DNA from: Spizellomyces sp. 'palustris'
Taxonomy: Eukaryota > Chytridiomycota > Chytridiomycetes > Spizellomycetales > Spizellomycetaceae
Assembly (NCBI GenBank): GCA_006535965.1
Contig: QEAR01000080.1
Coordinates: 30,014-94,013, forward strand
Direction: 5' to 3'
Length of the DNA: 64,000 bases
Made by a program: the position numbers and the translations under genes. Position 1 is the stretch's first letter; every line of letters begins with the position of its first letter. The notes under the pieces were generated by a model. That model did no database searches. It was not told where the DNA came from and saw nothing but the letters and a program-made list of their open reading frames with translations. Shown here piece after piece: positions 11,761 through 23,375 of the stretch.

Positions 11761-12957
11761 ATGGCCATTGAACAGTTTCACGGATATGCTGCCTATGAGA
11801 AATCGGGTGAGCTAAAGCCTTTTACGTACACGCCTCGTCCCCTTGGAGAAGAGGATGTCGAGATCAAGATCCACTACTGTGGGATCTGCGGAAGTGATAT
11901 TCATACAATTGTAAGATCTGTAGTGTTGATCATTTCGTTGGATCGAGAATAAGGCATTAATTCTCATTTTATGTTTTTTTCAATATGAAGGATTCTGGAT
12001 GGGGACCGTCGCCTTACCCGGTTATTCCTGGCCACGAAATTGTTGGCCATGTGACGGCAAAAGGAGCCAAAGTCACCCATCTCAATGTCGGTGATCGAGT
12101 CGGCGTTGGTGCTCAGTGCTATGCCTGTTTCAAGTGCAGGGACTGTGACCGTGGTTATGATAATGCCTGCGATCGCAAACTGTGGACATATGCATCAAAG
12201 TATCCTGACGGAGAAACGACACAAGGAGGATATGCGGACAAGGTCCGGTTGCAGGCCCAATATGCGTTTAAATTGCCGGAAGCGCTCGAGTCGACTGTTG
12301 CCGCGCCGTTGCTGTGTGCTGGATTGACTACCTACGCGCCGTAAGTCTCTGCATCATGCCCTGCGTTCAAGAATGCCAGACTCACTATTTTTTTGGTTTA
12401 GATTGAAGCGTCATGGTGCAGGTCCTGGGAAGCGTGTGGGAGTTTTGGGTATTGGCGGGCTGGGCCACCTAGGTCTCCAATGGGCTCGAGCAATGGGCGC
12501 CCACGTCATTGCCATCTCACATTCGCCCAAAAAGAAGGACGAGTGCCTTCGTTTAGGTGCGCATGAATTCATAAATATGGGTGGCGATAAGGCAGAGATC
12601 AAAAAATACTGCAACACGCTCGACTTGATCCTTTGCTGTGCGAATCCCCGCAACCAAGACTGGCCCCTTTACCTGAGCCTTCTCGACGTTCATGGGAAAC
12701 TCATCATTGTGTCACTGCCCGAGGAGAGCCTGGTCATCCCACCGTTCTCATTGACAGGAAAACAAGTGTCTATCGTGGGCAGTGCTATTGGAAGCAAGGC
12801 GGAATTGGAAGACATGCTAGAGTTTGCGGCCAAGCATGATGTCAAAGCTCAGGTCGAGGTTGTACCTCTCCGAGATTGTCAAAAGGCGATAGATCGGGTT
12901 CGAAAGGGAGATGTGAGATATCGGTTCGTGTTGGACACTGCTCAAGCGAAAATGTAG
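11761..12957 (+). CDS. zinc-dependent alcohol dehydrogenase, cinnamyl-alcohol/ADH6-like
   Basis: Medium-chain NADP(H)-type dehydrogenase interconverting aldehydes and alcohols, probably cytosolic. Three exons (11761-11910, 11991-12340, 12402-12957) give 351 residues, typical of the ADH6/7-CAD family. The catalytic zinc site is visible as CGICGSD (Cys43) and GHE (His65). The structural zinc lobe shows the CxxCxxCx7C spacing at Cys96, 99, 102 and 110. The Rossmann motif GIGGLGHLG is near residue 183, and FVLD sits near the end. Both introns are short GT-AG. The CAD-like branch usually reduces bulky or aromatic aldehydes; the actual substrate cannot be read from sequence. The gene stands alone, convergent with the next minus-strand gene. 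Confidence 0.95.
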
Positions 12958-13264
12958 TAGTGCACAAGAAAAAGCACAGATGTAGTTGCATAGCAAGGAA
13001 AACTATCACTAGCAAGCAAGCAAGCGGTCCTCACTGTGGTTTATAAGCAAATTAATATATCATTAAATGGCGGGAACGAAAATAATGGAATCACTTGATG
13101 GTACCAAGAACCGAACTATACGCTTCCAAACTTGTTCAAATTATTAGAAATCCATATAATACACTAATACATAAAACTTGTCAATGCAATGCAAAAGAAT
13201 GCAAAGAAAAAACTATATATACATTCTACGGAATGGGGGAATCAATATGTAAAAAATCTCATGT
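12958..13264. other. 3' intergenic gap with AAGC repeat
   Basis: Space between two convergent genes. It holds a short AAGC tetranucleotide run (agcaagcaagcaagc, about 13011-13025) and A/T-rich 3' UTR-like sequence. Nothing else is seen. Confidence 0.6.
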
Positions 13265-13891
13265 TTATGCACTCTGCCCAGCCTGGATGATCCTGGGCGT
13301 GAGGGATATTTTGATAGTACTGTCGGGCCCCCGTAAGAGTTCCTCAAAGTCCACCTTTTGTTTGACCAAGTGAATCGTATTTGGATCCTTTGTCTCGCGA
13401 GAAAGGTCTTCCTCCGAGACGTGCTCAAAAGGATCAATCGAAATTTCACTCATGGGTGTTCCGACTGCAACCGACGCACGGCGGGCGGAACAGTAACAGA
13501 CAAAGTCGGCGGCGGGGGAAGAGGACGAGTCTGGGCGGGCGTAGGATTCAATGATGTCCATGAGGTCGACAGAGTCTACTGGAGTGAGAGGTTTGACTGA
13601 CACGATTCCTATTGAGCTCTTTCTTCGGGACATTCTGGCGGGAGGAGGCAGAGGTGCTGGGATGGCCGTGCGACGTTTCTCTGGGTGAAGAGCAAAGAGG
13701 ACTTTGCCTGATTCTGGATCCCGATGAACATGTTCTCCAAAGTGCTCACGAAAGCGACGAGCCACCTTTTCCATGATGCGAACGGATCGACGACGATGAT
13801 GCGTGTAGAGTTCAGAGGGTTGCTCCCGTTCTTCAAGGAGGCGAGGTGATGGCTTGGTTTTAAAGGATTCAATGGGCTGCTTGGCAGGCAT
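13265..13891 (-). CDS. unknown 208-residue hydrophilic protein
   Basis: A single open frame from ATG at 13891 to a stop at 13265. I do not recognise a family. It has a basic N-terminal third (HHRRRSVRIMEKVARRFREHF), a Pro-rich linker (IPAPLPPPARMSRRKS) and a Ser/Asp-rich middle (DSSSSPAAD). The C-terminal third is mixed acidic and basic and contains HLVKQKVDFEELLRG. No signal peptide or membrane helix is present. RRKSS looks like a kinase-type site. The neighbours, an alcohol dehydrogenase and an RGS protein, give no clear hint. Codon use looks like the surrounding genes, so it is probably real. Confidence 0.65.
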   Translation of the reverse strand: MPAKQPIESFKTKPSPRLLEEREQPSELYTHHRRRSVRIMEKVARRFREHFGEHVHRDPESGKVLFALHPEKRRTAIPAPLPPPARMSRRKSSIGIVSVKPLTPVDSVDLMDIIESYARPDSSSSPAADFVCYCSARRASVAVGTPMSEISIDPFEHVSEEDLSRETKDPNTIHLVKQKVDFEELLRGPDSTIKISLTPRIIQAGQSA

Positions 13892-14384
13892 GATTTGTTG
13901 TGATAAACCAATTGGGAACGGTGGGCAGGGCGGGGGGGAGGCTCAACAACGCCCTCTTTTTGTATCTTTCCTCAGCCCAACTTTTTTCTTTTTCTCCCAA
14001 TTGCCGATTTCTCATCTCTGATTCTCTACCCCCAGTTGACACACTACGGAGACTCTTTCAGCCCATCCAAAGGGAACCTGTCGGGGGATTTCTTTAAAAG
14101 TAGGAAAAACACGTAAGAAATACGATTTGCACTCTAATTTTTCTTTTCTATGCTCGTCATGATGGCTGACGTAATATGACAAGGGGAAGAAGGGTTTTGC
14201 CTTTTCTCTCGTCCATGGGAAATGTAGCAAACCATCTATTATGACTAATTTATATAGAAATATCTATCTGTACATTGGAGGCCATTTTGTTTTTTCTAAT
14301 GCAAAAGGATGAGGTTCTTTGAATTACCCTACAAGATTACCCGCGTCCATTATCGCCCATTATCGCCCAGTGTCATGTAATGTA
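13892..14384. other. upstream region of the 208-residue protein and 3' end of the RGS gene
   Basis: About 490 bases between two minus-strand genes. Pyrimidine-rich upstream sequence (ttttttctttttctccc near 13981-13998) probably belongs to the promoter of the downstream gene. No gene is seen. Confidence 0.5.
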
Positions 14385-15438
14385 TCATCTTGCACTCCTG
14401 GGACTCATCCCGACCACGACAGCTCGCCCGACTCGACCCATTTTTTTCTTTGCACCCGCAAGCTTGATTTTGATGGATGCAACCGTCCGAGTGGATCTCG
14501 TCGACATGAGAGACACACCAGAGTCACTCGCTCCGTCTGAACTCCGATTCGACCGTAAAAAGTCCAAATCAAAGGATGCTGATGTCATGGGTGTCCGTAC
14601 GGTCGTCGGTGAGTGAGATTGGTTCTGTACGATCGGAACCAGACGCGGTGGGAGGGTGCGTTTGGACTCTGGTCGTACATCAGGCAATCCTTCCAGCTGT
14701 CCAATGCATCCCGATTTGCTCTCCACAAATTTCCCAAATGAATCAAAATAAATCATGCTCAAGACTTCATCCACTGCTCGGTCAAACACGTCACTGTAGA
14801 GTCCCTGCGTGCTGTTCATCATTCGGAGAGCAATGGCTTGGCAGGTGATGGACGGGAGGTTGATTTCGGTCGGTGCATTCAGAGTGAGGTAGCAGGCGTG
14901 AAAGTAGAGGAAATGGCCAAGGAGAGACGAAGGGATGGGAACGGGTGACGGTGATGCCGAGGCGGGATGCGAGTCTGTCCCGGCATGCACGAATCGAGAG
15001 AGAGCCGATGGACTCACATAAGAGGGAACTTTGAGGGTAAGAAGGGATTCGAGCTCTTGTACAGACTCGTAAAAGACGAGATTCTCGTGGCAATGAAGCG
15101 TCTACAAGGAACGTATCACCACCATGTCAACAAGATACCACGGCGAGCATAAAAAAAACAAAAAATAATAATACAACAAGACAGCCTCTTACCAAACTAA
15201 ACTTTTTAAACTCTGAAAAGAGCACAGGATTCGTCATGACTTGCTCAAAGCATTGTTTCGTAAAGGTAAACGTAAACTCGCTTTTACCGTCGACATTTGG
15301 GACGTCTTTTGGCTGCACGAGCTAGTCCAGAACAGTTAGGACAAGGGGCAAAACATCGAGTTCTATCCAAAAAGATTAATATACCGTTGAGACCGTGCCC
15401 CAAAGGGATCCCAATACATCGTACACTCGTCCGATCAT
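14385..15438 (-). CDS. RGS-domain protein (regulator of G-protein signalling)
   Basis: Predicted GTPase-activating protein for heterotrimeric G-protein alpha subunits. Three exons can be joined in frame: 15438-15385, 15321-15193 and 15101-14385 (299 residues); each intron is GT-AG, and a CTAAC branch-like box precedes exon 2. The RGS fold starts with FTKQCFEQVMTNPVLFSEFKKF, runs through the HENLVFYESVQELESLL helix pair, and ends with VFDRAVDEVLSMIYFDSFGKFVES. A loop rich in Ser/Pro splits the domain between these halves. The C-terminal tail is basic and Ser-rich (KIKLAGAKKKMGRVGR). The domain is shorter than usual and has a long inserted loop. Exon 1 is the weakest part; further 5' exons may exist, but I saw no transmembrane or DEP exons upstream. 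Confidence 0.8.
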
Positions 15439-16669
15439 TGAGACAAAACTGGGTATGCTCCAATTGGAGATGGATATATTCTTGCTACGAGGTCCCGTTC
15501 CTCAACAACAGCCTAAAAAAAACACACAACCCGACGGGCATGGGTTTTCAGCTTGCTCTTTATCTTGTTCAAGACTTGAGAGCAAACTTGTGTGGCGTTG
15601 CAGATCACAAAAGTCCGCCCTTTGCAATGATTCCAGTCGGCAAATTCGACAACAAAATCACAGCGGTGTGTGTGTGCAAGTTCGCATGTGGCACGGTCAT
15701 CGTACACTGTGGCACGGTGACCTATCACCTGTGTGCATCTGTCTTGTGCGGCGAACGAACGCCATGCCAGAAAGATGTTCTGCGCATGTTTAACGTTACA
15801 ATAGTCATTATGACTTTGTTGAACAACGGGTGGAGATTTCCTTGTTTTGCTAGGGATATGGACGATTGCTCTGTGATTTTGATCACGAGCGGTCCCCAGA
15901 GCTGTAGTTTAACCTCCGAGGATGAACCGTAATCATATGGCGTCTCCCCAACCGTTTGTGTTTGGGGCTTTTCAACATTACATGTCTCAACTCTCCAGTT
16001 TCTACGTCCGCTCACGGTTAGAGCATAGCAGGGGATATGAATTCCATCGCGCGGTTTGCAGGAGAGTTGTTTTTGGGTGCCTACTTGGTGCTTTGTGGAC
16101 TTTTGAAACTCGGAGGGTCAGATATTACGAGAGAGCCATTTGACGTTTTGTAATCATGTAGATTACAAGGCCAAAGTGGGTAATCTAACATGTGGTAGGT
16201 ACATTTTCGTAAGGATCGGGTATCGCACTTTTTTGTCAGCACTTGTCCAGGGTTGCTTGCTCTATGGTGTTTGTTTGATTGATTCAAAAAATTCTGTGCC
16301 TACGGAATAACGTTGGGGGGTCCCTTGGTATAAATCACATTATACACAATGAGATATTTGAAAAACTGGCCTGACAGCCCTCCGGAATTTCAGAACAACT
16401 TTCATGTCGTTTAAGAAAGGTAGATGGCCCCCAATATTTGGTCGGCAAAGGAGAGCAAAAAGGTCAAATGAGTGATCGGGATTTGTTGCATTTGTTTTTA
16501 CTCGTGCAAGATACCCATTCGTCACGCGTCCAAACACTGACGCGTCCCTCATCTGGTTGAGATAACGCATTGCCTGGCCCAAAGCTCATCATTCCCCTGC
16601 ATACCCAGTATACAATTCCCATCAATCCCTACATACCAACCATAAAACCCTCACATCTAACCTATATAA
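15439..16669. other. intergenic region between divergent RGS and ATG15 genes
   Basis: 1.2 kb shared upstream region. Open frames on both strands (up to 211 codons on plus) carry no domain, no membrane-helix pattern and no plausible joins. Undetected 5' exons or UTR introns of the RGS gene could be here. Confidence 0.5.
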
Positions 16670-18281
16670 ATGCGCACCAATTCTATTCTCTTACCAAGTT
16701 ATCCATCTTTCTTGTTCCATCTGCTGCTCCTGCTTGTTGAATCTGTTCATTCGGCTCCCCAACCATCACGCTTCCATCTGACCCACATTCTCAAACACGG
16801 TTATACCCAAGAAGGAGCAACCCAAAAATCATATCTGAAATCCTATGACCTCTCACAGTTACAGCACCGACCTGTGTACCCTACCGTTAAGCACCATCCG
16901 GGCACCGTAAACGTCTGGAGTGAATGGAGGGGACAGAGCATTCAGCAGGTGCATGTCAAAGAAAAGCCGATAAGAATACCGGATCACACGGACCCTGAGA
17001 CGGTGTTATCGTTGGGGTTGATGACACATGATGCGTACTTGGAGCCGGTAGGATTGTCAGTGTTGTATGCTTTGTTGACAAGTGGACACTCATGACTTGG
17101 TAGGATGATAAAGGTTGGGTCGACATTCCTGGATGGAATCAGGTAAATCCTCCGAGGGAGTTGCTTTTGTTTTGCGTAATATCCCAACAACCAACGCTGC
17201 GCGATAGACGGTTCGCTGGAAAGGCGAGGGCAAGAGTTTAGCGTCCTACGTTTTTCTTGATGAAGACGAAGAAGTTCTCGTCATTGTGCTCAAAGGTACG
17301 ACGCTGGCGACTCCTGTAGGAGGTGGTCCGTCGTCGAATGAAGACAAGTACAATGTAAGAGCTCATTCAAAATCCAACGTCAAAGATGGCGGCTAATGTT
17401 CATTCGAAAAAGGACAATATCATGTTTTCTTGCTGCTGTGCAAAGGCTGGATGGGGTTGGAAACCCATCTGCGACTGTCCGACGGGCAAGAATGAGTGCG
17501 ATATGAAATGCTTGATCCAAAATTCGAATTTCGACGGGTGGGTTGCTGCCCCTTTTCTCTGATTCCTTTTTCTACCATTAACTCTTTAATTACTTAGATC
17601 CTATTACAATCTTGCACAGGTATACCGCTATTCGTATTGCCACCTTTCCTACCAATACTATTAACACATAAAACAAGACCATGTATCTAGCCGTCCGGGA
17701 ATGGTTCCCATCCCGTGTCAGCATTTGGTTAGCCGGCCACAGTCTGGGAGGCGCCCTTGCCTCCCTCATAGCATTAACAAATGACCTCCCAGCATTTGCA
17801 TACGAAGCACCTGGAGACCTAACCTATGCCCTTCGACTCGGCTTGCTACCTTCGCTACCTCCAGACCAAAAACCGGATTACACAGATTTTCTCAAAACGC
17901 TGCCCATCTATCACTTTGGAAACACTGGTGATCCAATTTACTTGGGGCAGTGTAATGGACCCACTAGTAGCTGTTGGTGGTTCGACTATGCATTGGAGAC
18001 AAAGTGTCATACTGGGTATGAATGTACGTACCCTTCTCGCAACGTTTGCCTTGCCGTGTCCGAGATGCTGATCTGTCAATTTTCTAGGTGTCTATGACAT
18101 TAACAGCCCTCCGCCACTCCTCCTACTTCAGGATCAACCCACAACAGCACAACTAAGCGTGCGTTATCACACAATTGACTTTGTCATTAAAACCTTTCTG
18201 GAAAAGTCTAAAACCGTGCCGGAGTGTAAGGTTGTTGACAATTGTTTGGCTGAGGAGTGCCAGGCGTGGAAATACATTTAG
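16670..18281 (+). CDS. ATG15: Atg15-like vacuolar phospholipase (class 3 lipase)
   Basis: Lipase that breaks down autophagic and Cvt bodies inside the vacuole after delivery by the multivesicular-body route. Seven exons: 16670-17047, 17104-17142, 17208-17354, 17413-17537, 17598-17619 (22 nt), 17678-18023 and 18088-18281, together 416 residues. The N-terminus has a hydrophobic signal anchor (FLFHLLLLLVESVHSA). The catalytic serine is in AGHSLGG at Ser259. Family markers include NDNIMFSCCCAKAGWGW, the CDC...CDMKC cysteine cluster, YEAPGD, FGNTGDPIYLGQCNGP and CHTGYEC. The protein is slightly shorter than most Atg15 proteins. A TATATAAA sits directly against the ATG, which is odd for a start codon, but no other in-frame ATG precedes the signal anchor. 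Confidence 0.93.
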
Positions 18282-18747
18282 TGTCGATATTGGCGACGGA
18301 TTTGATGTATGATAATGAATATTATATATATATGCATATATTTAGAATGCAAGAGTTACGTTCGAGAATAATGCTGGTGCTGGATTTGACCATGTTGAGT
18401 TGAAGGATTTTCCTTTCCATACTGTTAACCCCATCTCTTGAGCAACTGAATGAAAGCCAATGTATAAAGGACGCTGGACTGAACGACGCCATGGGTCAAT
18501 CACACTCATTTGGGGTTCCAAACATTCATCCATCTGCCGAGTTTCGCTTTCGAATACACCCATAAGCCACCAATCATATTCATGTGAGGAGCGTTCCTCT
18601 TCATGCATAGATATGGTCGCTCAAACCATAACGGCAGCATAATCAACACAGTTCAGGTAGCTTGCAATGACCAATCAACAAGAAATATCAACGACCGACA
18701 AATCTGCTCCAGAACTATTCTCTATTATGCAAGGATGCCAAAACTCT
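18282..18747. other. 3' intergenic gap with an unassigned 88-codon minus frame
   Basis: Space between convergent ATG15 and TIM13. A minus-strand frame from ATG at 18608 to 18342 codes for 88 Trp-rich residues (DPWRRSVQRPLYIGFHS...). It shows no family and lies in presumed 3' UTR, so I leave it as a note rather than a gene. An AT dinucleotide run lies near 18322-18345. Confidence 0.4.
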
Positions 18748-19140
18748 CTACAAAGCATTCTCTTTTTGAGCTCTTCGAAGATACGTGTTTGATACCACAT
18801 TCCATGCTTCTTGGTATCGGTCCGAGCATCGTTGGAGACAAGTCTATGAAAAACGTTATGGCCATTAGAAAACCTGACAATACACCAATCCTGGTGACAT
18901 TTCCCAAAATCAAACAAAGAAAACAAAACCTGTTCTGAACTATCGAGCTTTGTTCCGGGTTTTGTTACGCACTTTGAAAAGCATTTTGTATTGATTTTCT
19001 GTAGTTGTGGAATGGGTCAAATCATGTTCAAGGCTTTGAGTTGGGAGGCTGATACTTACGGACAAGAGTTCCTGAAAGTTTTGCATGGCCACCTCGCGGC
19101 GGATTTGGTCCATCAACTCTTGTGCCTTTTCGGATGCCAT
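18748..19140 (-). CDS. TIM13: mitochondrial intermembrane-space chaperone Tim13
   Basis: Small Tim chaperone that, with Tim8, escorts hydrophobic precursors across the intermembrane space to the inner-membrane (TIM22) pathway. Each uninterrupted frame here is only a fragment; the gene appears when three exons are joined: 19140-19060, 18998-18930 and 18843-18748, giving 81 residues. The twin CX3C motif is complete: CFSKC at Cys33/37 and CLQRC at Cys52/56. It is surrounded by the Tim13 hallmarks QELMDQIRRE, VTKPG and DRYQEAWNVVS. Length equals that of known Tim13 proteins. Introns are 61 and 86 bp with GT-AG ends. No targeting presequence is present, as expected for substrates imported through Mia40. 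Confidence 0.95.
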
Positions 19141-19768
19141 AGTGGGGGTGATTTCCAGTGTTCTGCGATTTTGGGTTCAAGGTTGTTCGCGACGAGCTCT
19201 TCATGGGTCAACTTTCATGTTGCCATAGAAACGCGTATGAACGCAACTGTTTGCTCGGGCGCGCAATACGTTTGCGTGCAATATAGAACAGTCTATTGCT
19301 CTCTCCCCGCACACACAACAATATATGCATGATTCACATATATGATGCTGGTTGCTGCTGGTTGCGAACAAGAAATCTCGGAAATGCAGATGCATGTATT
19401 GCGCATTTGAGTCCTTCGAGCCAAACTGGCCATAAAATTTCTAGCCCAGAGAGACTTGAATACGTACCTAATTGCACAGGTACATTACGTATCATTTATG
19501 CAGAGCAGGTATGGCACTGCCTTTGAAAAAGCCCAAGCAGCGGGTGGGATCAGCTGTTGGTTGTTGCAGCCTTTGAATGCCATGATCTAACCTGTGGCTG
19601 TCGTCCATGGGTGACATTTTGAATGAATTGCAGGTCACGGGATACCTCACGTTTTCCAGAACTGACACCTGGTTTGCCTCGAAAGAGTTTCCAACCCTCA
19701 AAAACTGTTTAACAAGTGGGTGCAAGGCATGAACTCATCCTTCACACTTGTTCTATCCAAAAAGAACT
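19141..19768. other. divergent promoter region TIM13 / vacuolar protease
   Basis: About 630 bases shared upstream by TIM13 (minus) and the vacuolar protease (plus). No open frame with a recognisable product and no distinct TATA element. Confidence 0.5.
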
Positions 19769-22700
19769 ATGGCGTCCTCGCCGCCCGCCACGGATAACGA
19801 CAATGACGCACGTCCACTAATCTCACCACCTTCAAGTCCAACCCGGCGCTCCCCAGGTCACCGCTCGCCAACACGGTCACTCAGCTCGCCGTCCCGGTCA
19901 GCACCAGCACATCGCATTCCTATTCCCTTCTACCGCCAGATTCAAACTTTTATACGACATATTCGCACCCATCCTTACTCTCCACGCACGTTCCAAACCC
20001 TATGTATATGCATTCTCTTTTTTATTGTGGTGTGGGGCATCCGACTTGAATGGAAGAGAGGGGCAATGCCGAAGCGGATTATCGGTGCAGATGAGGTGGG
20101 GAAGTTTTCAGCTGAAGCAGCCTGGACAGTGTTGAAGGAGATTGGAAAGGAACCGAGGAGTATTAATGATGAGAGCAATGAGCACGTGCGAAAGGTTAGT
20201 CTCTATTAGAGAGAACCATGGATACGAGATCATGCAACGTGACGTTCCGGATCCTCTAGTACCTGATATCCGAACTTGACCGTCTCAAAAGTGAAGCGAG
20301 TTCTCTTGGACGATCCGATGAGTACATCACTGTGAGTGCAGTGTTTTTGTTTGGAAGGCGTGGAGGCACATATCGATAGTACTTATCATTGTTTACCCAT
20401 AAGATTTTACGTGCTGATGCAACCAATCTCCATTATAAGAACGCATACTACGAATCGACAAACATTGTCGTCCGCGTACAGGGCTCATCATCCACGGATC
20501 GGTCGGCCCTCCTCGTGTCAGCTCACTACGATTCGACGCCATTATCACATGGGGTGACCGATGATGGGATTGCAGTAGCGGTGATGATCGAGGTTTGATA
20601 CATAATTTTGTGGGAATTATCTCTGAGCGTACTCTCACATTGGCCGGTTAGCTCGTTAGGGCTCTAATTCACAATCCAGTGCTTAAACATGATATTATTT
20701 TAGTTTTTAATAATGGGGAGGAAGTGGTACGTTCATGATCTTCCAACAAGTATTGACTGTCGTGGAACGAGCTTTTTTAAAAGCAGAGTTTTATTTGATC
20801 AGGGTTTATTCGGTGGATACTCATTTCTTCAACATCCGTGGTTCACCGATGTCAAGGCGTTCATCAACTTGGGTAACTGCAACTGTCCATTTTGAGTACA
20901 TTTGTTTACTCCACTAACGTTACATGACAGAGGGAACAGGAACTGCATCTGGAAGTCGTGCGCTACTGTTTCGAACCAATTCATATGAGATGGTTGAAGC
21001 GTACGCCAATTCAGCGCCCTACCCACACGCCTCAGTGTTGGTAGATGATATGATGGCGTTCGTGCAGAGGTATGTAAGATTTATGCTCTTGTACAAAAGT
21101 CGAGTGCGTGCGCTCTAATGCAGTTAAATGCGGTCATTCAGCGACACGGATTACCGACCTTACGCCGCGTATGGGAAACGTCCTGGATTGGATATAGGTA
21201 AATGCGGCAAAATGAGCATCTATGCGTACGAATGATTTTGAACACTCACATCATATTGGCCCAGCCTTCTACACGCATCGATATCTTTACCATTCGCTCG
21301 GCGATGATTTGGCCCATGCCAACGTGTTGAGTGTGCAGCACCTGGGAGACAACGTTGTCGCGGTGGTGAAATCGGTTTGCAATTCGGACTTGTTGGATTC
21401 CATTCAACCAGGCGCTGGAATTGAAGATCCGTCAGGTGTTCTCCCCAGCGGTGGTTTTGTTTATTATGATTTCCTGGGGACGCGGATGGTGCTGGCAAGC
21501 GGGGCTTTGCAAAAGACTGGCATGGCTCTTCTGCTTGTCGCGGTCTTTATTGGCACAATCTTCAAGGCTGTAGCAGAAGGCAGACGCGTGGGCGTAAAGC
21601 GAGTGGTAATACGGTACGGTCGACCCATTTTTGAGGCTTTCGTTTTGGTATTAGCAACCTTTGCCCTGTCGATTTTGGTTGTATTTGTGCTGTCGACAAT
21701 CAAATCCTTGATGAATCGAGGTTCCACCTACGGGCATCCCAGGACGAACCTGGCGTGGATTTGCATGGCGATTTTTGCCACGCTGTGTGGTATTCAGATT
21801 GTGTGGCCGTGGGTGGCGATCAAGACGCGATTAAGACGGAAGCCCGTGGTCCTGTACAGCATGTTACCAACGAGCATTGGAGAAGGTGATGAAACCCACA
21901 GAGACGAGACTGATGAAAGCGAGGAAATGGAACTGGATGATTCCGATGTGGGGTCTTTGGATTCTGAAGAAGAGGATGTTGCACCGATTTCTCCTTCGAG
22001 ACCGACTCACCACAGTTCCCGCCATCGTGAAATCTTACCGTCTGGCCCGTCTCTCCATATATGGCAGCCGTACGGTATCCTACTATTTCACCAAGTGCTC
22101 TTGTTCACGGCACTGCTCTTGGCTGCAACACGGAACTTGATGGGATTTTATATCTTTTATGGTTTTGCATTCTACTCTGCCCTGGCAGTGTTAGTGACCA
22201 TTTCTCTGGGCACCATCATCCGGAAATGGTGGCGAGCGGACGTGGTTGTATCCAATCAAACGGTGGCGCCTACAACGACCTCTCCCAGTTTTGCGAAATG
22301 GAAGCGCCTTGCAGTGGAGCTGTACGAGCGATATGTCTGGGTCCTTTGGATGTGTATTGCGGGTGTTATACCTGTCATGAATGTTATGGAAGTGATCTCG
22401 ATTGGAATTGTTAGCCTACCTGCGCTTATTGCGGAGGGCTTACCGGAGACTCTTGTGGATCTCTTTTTCGGATTTTGGACTGCCCTTATGGCACTCCTTT
22501 TCCTTCCGGCTGTAACACGTCATCGCATTCATCTTCCGTTCTTAACGGCGGTTTTTGCGACGCTGTTTGTCGTTTCGTATGTGCCATCTCTATGGATGTT
22601 TCCATTCTCACCCGAGCGTCCCCATAAGCTAATGTTCACGGAGACATGGGATATCGCAAACAGAACGTCCACGGTGGAGGTATTAGTTCTGCCCACCATG

Positions 22701-23375
22701 GGTGCGATCAAGTGGGGTCAGACGGCCTACCGTTCGGAGGAAGTGGATTTTGACTGTGAGGGAGGGCTTTCCGGAGTTATTGAAGGGGTGTGTCGATTGT
22801 ATGATTTCGAACCGCCCCAGGTCGGTGAGGGAATGATGATCAAGATCGTTCGGGAAGACATGAAGGAGGGTCTTGTGGAAGGAGATGTCATGGGTCTGCC
22901 ATCATCCAAAGTTTGCTTTTTGGGAGTTGAACCCTACCTTCCTGCGAACCCAAAAGGCTCCATGGACATTGGTGTACAGTTCGACATACATCATCCAACC
23001 CGATGGACAAACTTTACGGCCCCACAACCCGGCCCACAACCGCCATCTGTATCTCACGCTATTTATTACGCACGCGCTGCCCCAATCCAAACTACCTTCC
23101 GCGTGACACACCCGCCCAACACGTCCCGCCCAGAGCTTACATTTATCTGTTTTTCTCCTGCACGACGAACGAGCCAGGCCTATAAGCACCTCCTTATGTT
23201 GGACGAAAATGGAAATCCAGAACCTGTGGACTCTGGGACCAAAGGACCAGCCGTGGCTTCCTGGGCTACATTTGTTGATGCAGGGGCTAAACAAGTGCCG
23301 GTAGGGAAGGTCGCAGACTGGGTAAGGGTTGTTGGAGGGAGAACTGGTGGGGTGGGTGTTTTGACAAAAATCTGA
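19769..23375 (+). CDS. PFF1: vacuolar membrane M28 metalloprotease, Pff1-like
   Basis: Multi-spanning zinc aminopeptidase-like protease of the vacuolar membrane. Eight exons: 19769-20194, 20260-20331, 20404-20592, 20652-20726, 20803-20872, 20931-21069, 21142-21197 and 21265-23375, giving 1045 residues (yeast Pff1 has about 976). A Ser/Pro-rich cytosolic head precedes one helix ([15 protein letters not shown]). The M28 metal and catalytic residues are all present: SAHYDS (His207), TDDG (Asp219/220), NNGEE (Glu252/253), [21 protein letters not shown] and YHSLGDDL. At least eight further hydrophobic helices follow, with an acidic cytosolic loop ([22 protein letters not shown]) and a large lumenal C-terminal domain, as in Pff1. 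Introns are crowded in the protease domain, while the C-terminal 700 residues lie in one exon. The physiological substrates of this family are unknown. Confidence 0.94.

Noticed and set aside
15297-15932. 211-codon plus-strand frame opposite the 5' part of the RGS gene
   Set aside because: Overlaps the RGS exons on the other strand and has no domain or consistent composition.
15500-16300. Idea of a seven-helix receptor domain fused upstream of the RGS domain
   Set aside because: Read in all minus frames; no hydrophobic helices of suitable length were found.
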